64,000 bases of DNA from CAYIHX01 sp964363305. GTDB taxonomy: Bacteria > Bdellovibrionota > UBA1018. The position numbers and the translations under genes are program-made. Positions 60,060 through 64,000 of this stretch are shown here, piece by piece. The stretch is taken from contig CAYIHX010000013.1 of NCBI GenBank assembly GCA_964363305.1, forward strand, positions 16,006-80,005, read 5' to 3'. A model generated the notes under the pieces. It ran no database searches. It was not told where the DNA came from and was given only the letters and a program-made list of their open reading frames with translations. Position 1 is the first letter of the stretch, and every line of letters begins with the position of its first letter.

Positions 60060-61340
60060 CTATTTTCGCTTCGAGAGGGCCTTCTTCAGTTGCTCGCCGA
60101 GCAATCCGCCGAACGAGCCACCGGCGGAACCGGTCGCCTTCGCCTCATAACTCTTCCACTCGCCCGCCTCGGGGTCCGACGGGATCTCCAGGGAAACTCG
60201 GCGCTCCTGAGCCCGAACCTCCGCGATCTGCACGTCGATCTCATCTCCGAGTTTTACTTTATCGTAGTTGAAATGCGGTTGATCGAGCGCACGAGACTTG
60301 TGCAGCAGCCCTGTCACGCCCTCGGCCAGCTTCACGAACAATCCATACGGTTCTTTCCGTTCGACCTTGCCCTTGGCCACCGTTCCCACTGCCCATTTTT
60401 GCGCAAATTGCGACCAAGGATCTAAGGCTCCCCCCGCGTCGGAAACGGGAATATCCCCGTTCAAGCTCCGCGCGGGACGCTCCCCTGCTTGCTTGATCGA
60501 CAATGCGATTCGTGTTCTTCCGTCTTCTTGCGTCTCAATTTTCAGGATCTTGACGTCCACCTCTTGCCCGACGGTGAGCACCTCTCCCGGTGCGCCGATT
60601 CGGGACCACGCGATTTCAGAGATGTGGACCAAGCCATCCACGCCCGGTGCAAGCTCGACGAACGCACCGAACGCCTCGAGTCGCCGCACTTTGCCCGGTA
60701 CAAGCTCGCCGGCCTTATGCTCAGCGAGAAAGGAGCCCTGGCTCTCTTCTTTTTGCTCATCGAGCAACATTCTCCGCGAGACGACGACGTTCTTGCCGCC
60801 CTCGCCGAATTTCGTGATTCGGAACTCGAGTTTCTTCCCGACGTACTCTTCTGGCACTTCGATCCGAACGACATCCATCTGACTGAGCGGGCAAAAAGTC
60901 AGTACCCCGTGAATGGAAACGCGAAAGCCGCCCTTGACGACCTCAGCCACTCGCCCCTCAACCGGAAGCATCATGTCGTATGCATCTTCGAGATCTTCCG
61001 CTAAATTTTTCGAAGTCTTGTTGGGAGAAAGACGAACTTCGTTGCCCTTCACGAGGGTGACGTAGAGCTCAACCTTATCCCCCACCTTGTGCGTCATGTT
61101 GCCGTCGACATCGAGAAAATCGCGGCGAGGCACGCTCCCGTCGTGGCGACCTCCGGTCGAAACGAAAACCTCCTCCTGGCCGATCACCAGGATCTCGGAT
61201 TTGATTCGATCACCGACGGAGAGCTTTCGCGACGTCGACTTCATGGACGCGTCGAGCAACTTGGAAAACTCGGCAGCACGGGCCTTTTTTTCTTTTTCCT
61301 GCTGCGCTTCAACTTCATCTTCATCGCGGAAATCAGTCAT
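60060..61340 (-). CDS. Four-S1-domain RNA-binding protein (ribosomal protein S1-like)
   Basis: A 426-residue protein with an acidic/basic N-terminal coil and four S1 domains: about 40-110 (VGDRIKSEILVIGQEEVFV), 120-195 (PVEGRVAEVVKGGFRVSI), 205-285 (LVPGKVRRLEAFGAFVELAPGVDGLVHISE) and 315-390 (VAKGKVERKEPYGLFVKLAEGVTGLLHKS). It is shorter than true S1 (six domains), like the RpsA-related proteins that bind mRNA. Its start is 77 bp from a TetR-type palindrome, so the divergent TetR may also affect it. Confidence 0.88.
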   Translation of the reverse strand: MTDFRDEDEVEAQQEKEKKARAAEFSKLLDASMKSTSRKLSVGDRIKSEILVIGQEEVFVSTGGRHDGSVPRRDFLDVDGNMTHKVGDKVELYVTLVKGNEVRLSPNKTSKNLAEDLEDAYDMMLPVEGRVAEVVKGGFRVSIHGVLTFCPLSQMDVVRIEVPEEYVGKKLEFRITKFGEGGKNVVVSRRMLLDEQKEESQGSFLAEHKAGELVPGKVRRLEAFGAFVELAPGVDGLVHISEIAWSRIGAPGEVLTVGQEVDVKILKIETQEDGRTRIALSIKQAGERPARSLNGDIPVSDAGGALDPWSQFAQKWAVGTVAKGKVERKEPYGLFVKLAEGVTGLLHKSRALDQPHFNYDKVKLGDEIDVQIAEVRAQERRVSLEIPSDPEAGEWKSYEAKATGSAGGSFGGLLGEQLKKALSKRK

Positions 61341-61416
61341 AGGGCGGCGATCTTGTCATGCGCCCAGCACCCCCGGCAAGGCCCGTGTGACTTCGCTCTT
61401 GCTTCCGATTCGATCA

Positions 61417-61435
61417 ATGTTACAGATTGTAACAT
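61417..61435. promoter_or_regulatory. Perfect palindromic TetR-type operator
   Basis: ATGTTACAGATTGTAACAT has perfect 8-bp arms and a 3-bp centre. It ends directly before the ATG (61436) of the TetR gene and lies in the divergent region shared with the S1-domain gene, so autorepression is expected. Confidence 0.75.
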
Positions 61436-62125
61436 ATGACTTCTGGAAAACCTCTCGCTCCGACGGATAACCTCCATGCCCATCCCTTTCGACGAAAGAA
61501 GAAGGCCTACCACCATGGCGACCTCCGCCGCTCCCTCATGACTGAAGCGCTCAGTTCTCTCTCCAAACGCGAAACGGCCTCGTTTTCAATCCAGGGAATC
61601 TCTCAGAAGCTCGGCGTCACGCACGCCGCCGCCTATCGGCACTTTGCAGACAAAAGAGATCTACTCGCGGCGATCGCCGTCGAAGGAGTGGCTCACTTCG
61701 TGCGCTCCGTCGAGGACATTCGGGCCAGACTCGAGTCTCTCGACCGAAGCGCCGACCCTTGGCCACTCTTTCGCGAAGGCGTTGCAAGGTTCGTTCAGTT
61801 TTCTTTCGAGAATGCCGGTTACTTCCGCGCAATCTTTCATGCTGACCTCGAAGACGACCGTGAATACCCAGAACTCCTCGCCGCCCGCCAGGAACGCTTT
61901 GCTGCGATGTCCTCGCTCATCCTTCGCTGCGTAGGAGGGGATCTGCCGCAGAGCGAACTCCGCTCGAAGGCGATCGCCTTCTGGGCCGTGACTTATGGGC
62001 TTTCCATGCTTTTCATTGAGGAGCAGCTCCCTGGAACGATCGAGATGCCCCGATTCGACCCGCTGCAGACCGCCCAAGAGGTGGCTCGCGTGCTCGAAAA
62101 CGGGATGAAATCGGTGGCGGCCTAG
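61436..62125 (+). CDS. TetR/AcrR family regulator
   Basis: A 229-residue protein. The HTH is TASFSIQGISQKLGVTHAAAYRHFADKRDLLAAIAVEGVAHF, preceded by the basic KKKAYHHGDLRRSLMTEAL typical of one TetR subgroup. No ribosome-binding site can fit, since the operator ends at the base before the ATG; no other in-frame ATG exists for 33 codons. The mRNA may be leaderless. It is divergent from the S1-domain protein. Confidence 0.92.
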   Translation: MTSGKPLAPTDNLHAHPFRRKKKAYHHGDLRRSLMTEALSSLSKRETASFSIQGISQKLGVTHAAAYRHFADKRDLLAAIAVEGVAHFVRSVEDIRARLESLDRSADPWPLFREGVARFVQFSFENAGYFRAIFHADLEDDREYPELLAARQERFAAMSSLILRCVGGDLPQSELRSKAIAFWAVTYGLSMLFIEEQLPGTIEMPRFDPLQTAQEVARVLENGMKSVAA

Positions 62126-62191
62126 CTCCTGGAGTCAAAGTCAGCCGGAAAGTCTAATATAAACAAAAATGACTCATTGCGTTAAATTAAG

Positions 62192-62584
62192 ATGGCAATA
62201 CAGGCCTCTTCTGATTATAGTGTGTCCGCTATGTTGAACGAACAGTCTCCCGCCACCGCAGCCCAGCTCGCTTCCGATCACCCTATTTCTCCTTTCGCGA
62301 TGCGACTCAAAGAAGAATGGGCCCGTCGGATGCACCATAACCCACGGTACTCCCTCCGCGCGTTCGCGCGCTTCCTTCACGTCGAGCCCAGCTTCCTCTC
62401 GAAAATACTCCATGGAAAACGGGCCGTCACGGAGTCCACTCTTCGGCGTTTCGGCGAGAAAATCGGACTCACTGCTGAAGAGCTTCCCCAGTACCGAGAG
62501 ACCCTCGACGCCGCTCGGTCCCGGCGCATGCGCGAGCTCCAAGCCACCCTCCAAGATTCACGGCGGAGCCCGTTCCCTAATTAG
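62192..62584 (+). CDS. Small HTH protein related to the TIGR02147 N-terminal domain
   Basis: A 130-residue protein with HNPRYSLRAFARFLHVEPSFLSKILHGKRAVTESTLRRFGEKI. This is the same HTH as in the two large regulators at 37371 and 42310 (shared NPxxSLRAFARxxxxxPxxxSxxLxG), but the C-terminal DUF4423 region is absent. It may be a stand-alone repressor or an antagonist of the large regulators, or a truncated copy. An internal ATG at 62231 is a possible alternative start. Its 3' end overlaps aspS by 8 bp. Confidence 0.75.
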   Translation: MAIQASSDYSVSAMLNEQSPATAAQLASDHPISPFAMRLKEEWARRMHHNPRYSLRAFARFLHVEPSFLSKILHGKRAVTESTLRRFGEKIGLTAEELPQYRETLDAARSRRMRELQATLQDSRRSPFPN

Positions 62585-64000
62585 ACGCAGGCTCGAAAGT
62601 GGAGCGCACCTTCAGCTCCGCAAGCTGCTGCGGCAAAACACCGCCCGGAGCCCCGGTCATGAGGTCGTTCCCTTTCTGAGTTTTTGGAAATGCGATCACG
62701 TCGCGCAGCGACTCCGTCTCGGTCAGAAGCATCACCACGCGGTCCAGACCGAGCGCGATCCCTCCGTGCGGCGGTGCTCCGAACCGCAGGGCATTCAAAA
62801 AGAAACCGAACTTCTCAGCCGCTTCGTCGTCACGAATTCCGAGAACGTTGAAAACCCGCTGCTGAACCTCAGGATCATGGAGGCGAATCGAACCGCCACC
62901 GAGCTCGACACCGTTGAGAACCAGATCGTAACGATAACAAAGCACCATTCCGGGGTCCTTCTCCAGGAGCGGCACGGAATCATCGTGAGGCCGCGTAAAG
63001 GGATGATGAGCCGCAGCCCAGGTCCCGGCCTTCTCGCCCCGCTCGAACAGCGGCGGCTCCACGACCCATAGAAAATTCCAATCCCCGGAGGCGCCGATCT
63101 CGGGAATCAGCCCCAGCTTTTTCCCAAGGTTCAAGCGCAGATTCGCCATCACCGTATGCACCATCTGCTCCGCTCCGAACTGGAACAGAAGCAGATCACC
63201 CTCTTGAGCAGAACAAGCAGCGTTCACCGCCTTCACAAACCCAGGTGTCGCGCTCTTGGCCATCGGGCTCTGGATCCACTCTCCGGCCGGGCCCACCTTC
63301 GCTCGGGCCAAACCGCCGGCGCCCATCGACTTCACGAATACCTCCAGCTTGTCGATTTCAGCGCGAGAAAACTGAGTCGCCTGCGCCGCTGGAATGCGAA
63401 TCGCCTTCACGATTTCCTCGGGAAGGTCCTTCCGATAGGCGCCTTCTGAGAATTTTTTCGCCAAAGGCTGGAGCATCGGCACCCCCCCGCCCCCATGGAC
63501 AACCACTAAGTCCGTAAGCTCGACGTGTTCGAGCCCGAAGCGCAGGTCGGGCTTATCGTTTCCGAAACGCCGCATCGATTCCTCGAACTTCAGGCGAGGA
63601 AACACGCCACCTGGATAACGCTGCGTCAGATCAATTCCCAGCAGCTCTTTCCAAAGACGAAAAATCAGCTTCTCCATCATCGAGAAGATGTCATCCTGGT
63701 TCACGAAACTCATCTCGACATCGATCTGCGTGAATTCGGGCTGACGTTCACCGCGTAAATCCTCGTCGCGAAAACACTTCACGATCTGGATGTAACGATC
63801 GTACCCGGAAACCATCAAGAGCTGCTTAAACAGCTGTGGGCTCTCCGCCAGCGCGTAAAACGAGCCCGGATTGAGCCGCGATGGAACCAGAAAATTCCTC
63901 GCCCCCCCCGGCGTGTACTTCACGAAAATCGGGGGTTCGACTTCGCCAAACCCATTCTCGTGAAAATAGCTGCGCACCAGATGGTAGAGCTTGGATCGAG
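62577..64000 (-). CDS. aspS: Aspartate--tRNA ligase (5' end beyond the window)
   Basis: About 474 residues of a class II synthetase normally near 590; the N-terminal anticodon-binding domain lies outside. Motif 2 is FRDEDLRGERQPEFTQIDVEMSF and motif 3 GIALGLDRVVMLLTETESLRDVIAFPKTQKG. The GAD insertion and LAESPQLFKQLLM are also present. It charges tRNA-Asp (or tRNA-Asn as well in organisms that use transamidation). Confidence 0.97.
   Translation of the reverse strand, partial: RSKLYHLVRSYFHENGFGEVEPPIFVKYTPGGARNFLVPSRLNPGSFYALAESPQLFKQLLMVSGYDRYIQIVKCFRDEDLRGERQPEFTQIDVEMSFVNQDDIFSMMEKLIFRLWKELLGIDLTQRYPGGVFPRLKFEESMRRFGNDKPDLRFGLEHVELTDLVVVHGGGGVPMLQPLAKKFSEGAYRKDLPEEIVKAIRIPAAQATQFSRAEIDKLEVFVKSMGAGGLARAKVGPAGEWIQSPMAKSATPGFVKAVNAACSAQEGDLLLFQFGAEQMVHTVMANLRLNLGKKLGLIPEIGASGDWNFLWVVEPPLFERGEKAGTWAAAHHPFTRPHDDSVPLLEKDPGMVLCYRYDLVLNGVELGGGSIRLHDPEVQQRVFNVLGIRDDEAAEKFGFFLNALRFGAPPHGGIALGLDRVVMLLTETESLRDVIAFPKTQKGNDLMTGAPGGVLPQQLAELKVRSTFEPASN

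Overview
This window looks like a chromosomal segment from a Gram-negative heterotroph with an outer membrane. Lipoproteins, signal-peptide proteins, beta-barrel-like proteins and an AhpC/OxyR system support that. Four full-length TIGR02147/DUF4423 regulators, together with many exported proteins carrying a Gly-Gly-Asp motif just after the signal peptide, resemble Bdellovibrionota (Bdellovibrio/Oligoflexia-like) genomes. That placement is inference; no 16S rRNA gene is present. The window is cut through tex at the left edge and aspS at the right edge.

Layout. 0-8 kb: tex (partial), an EEP phosphatase, an inactive-looking rhomboid-like protein, a MORN-type lipoprotein, an OmpR/EnvZ-type two-component pair, radC and a DTW-domain tRNA modifier. 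8-16 kb: an AGCS symporter, then a leucine/isovalerate degradation locus in which mccB diverges from hydratase-mccA-BCCP-HMG-CoA lyase-lipoprotein. 16-28 kb: exported proteins, acsA, a FecR-domain protein, a PotABC-type transporter with an exported repeat protein, HU, a NUDIX fusion and tRNA-Thr.

28-38 kb is an accessory region. It runs from the intact tRNA-Thr to a 43-nt copy of that tRNA's 3' part at 34.76 kb, which looks like an attachment-site scar, and continues beyond it. It holds TetR plus a fatty-acid desaturase, two TIGR02147 regulators, an XRE protein, an ORF6N gene with a decayed paralogue, two decayed copies of an M20/HExxH gene junction, and exported putative zinc peptidases. 38-45 kb: an Ada-AlkA/Ogt alkylation-repair pair, MarR/BioY (BioY fused to a papain-like domain), a second regulator-peptidase pair and an AAA ATPase. 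45-50 kb: exported proteins, a DUF433/DUF5615 toxin-antitoxin pair, an orphan RHH antitoxin and an unexplained perfect 25-bp hairpin. 50-57 kb: AraC, LysR and TIGR02147 regulators with exported partners. 57-64 kb: ahpC-ahpF-oxyR, an S1-domain protein, TetR with a clear operator, a small TIGR02147-like HTH protein and aspS.

The most interesting pattern is the repeated coupling of a TIGR02147 regulator to an exported HExxHxFGxx[DE] protein. Two loci have a 4-bp ATGA overlap, and a third is divergent with a degenerate motif. The second theme is in-frame fusion of a cytoplasmic or membrane enzyme to an exported protein through what looks like a former signal peptide (NUDIX-barrel and BioY-papain).
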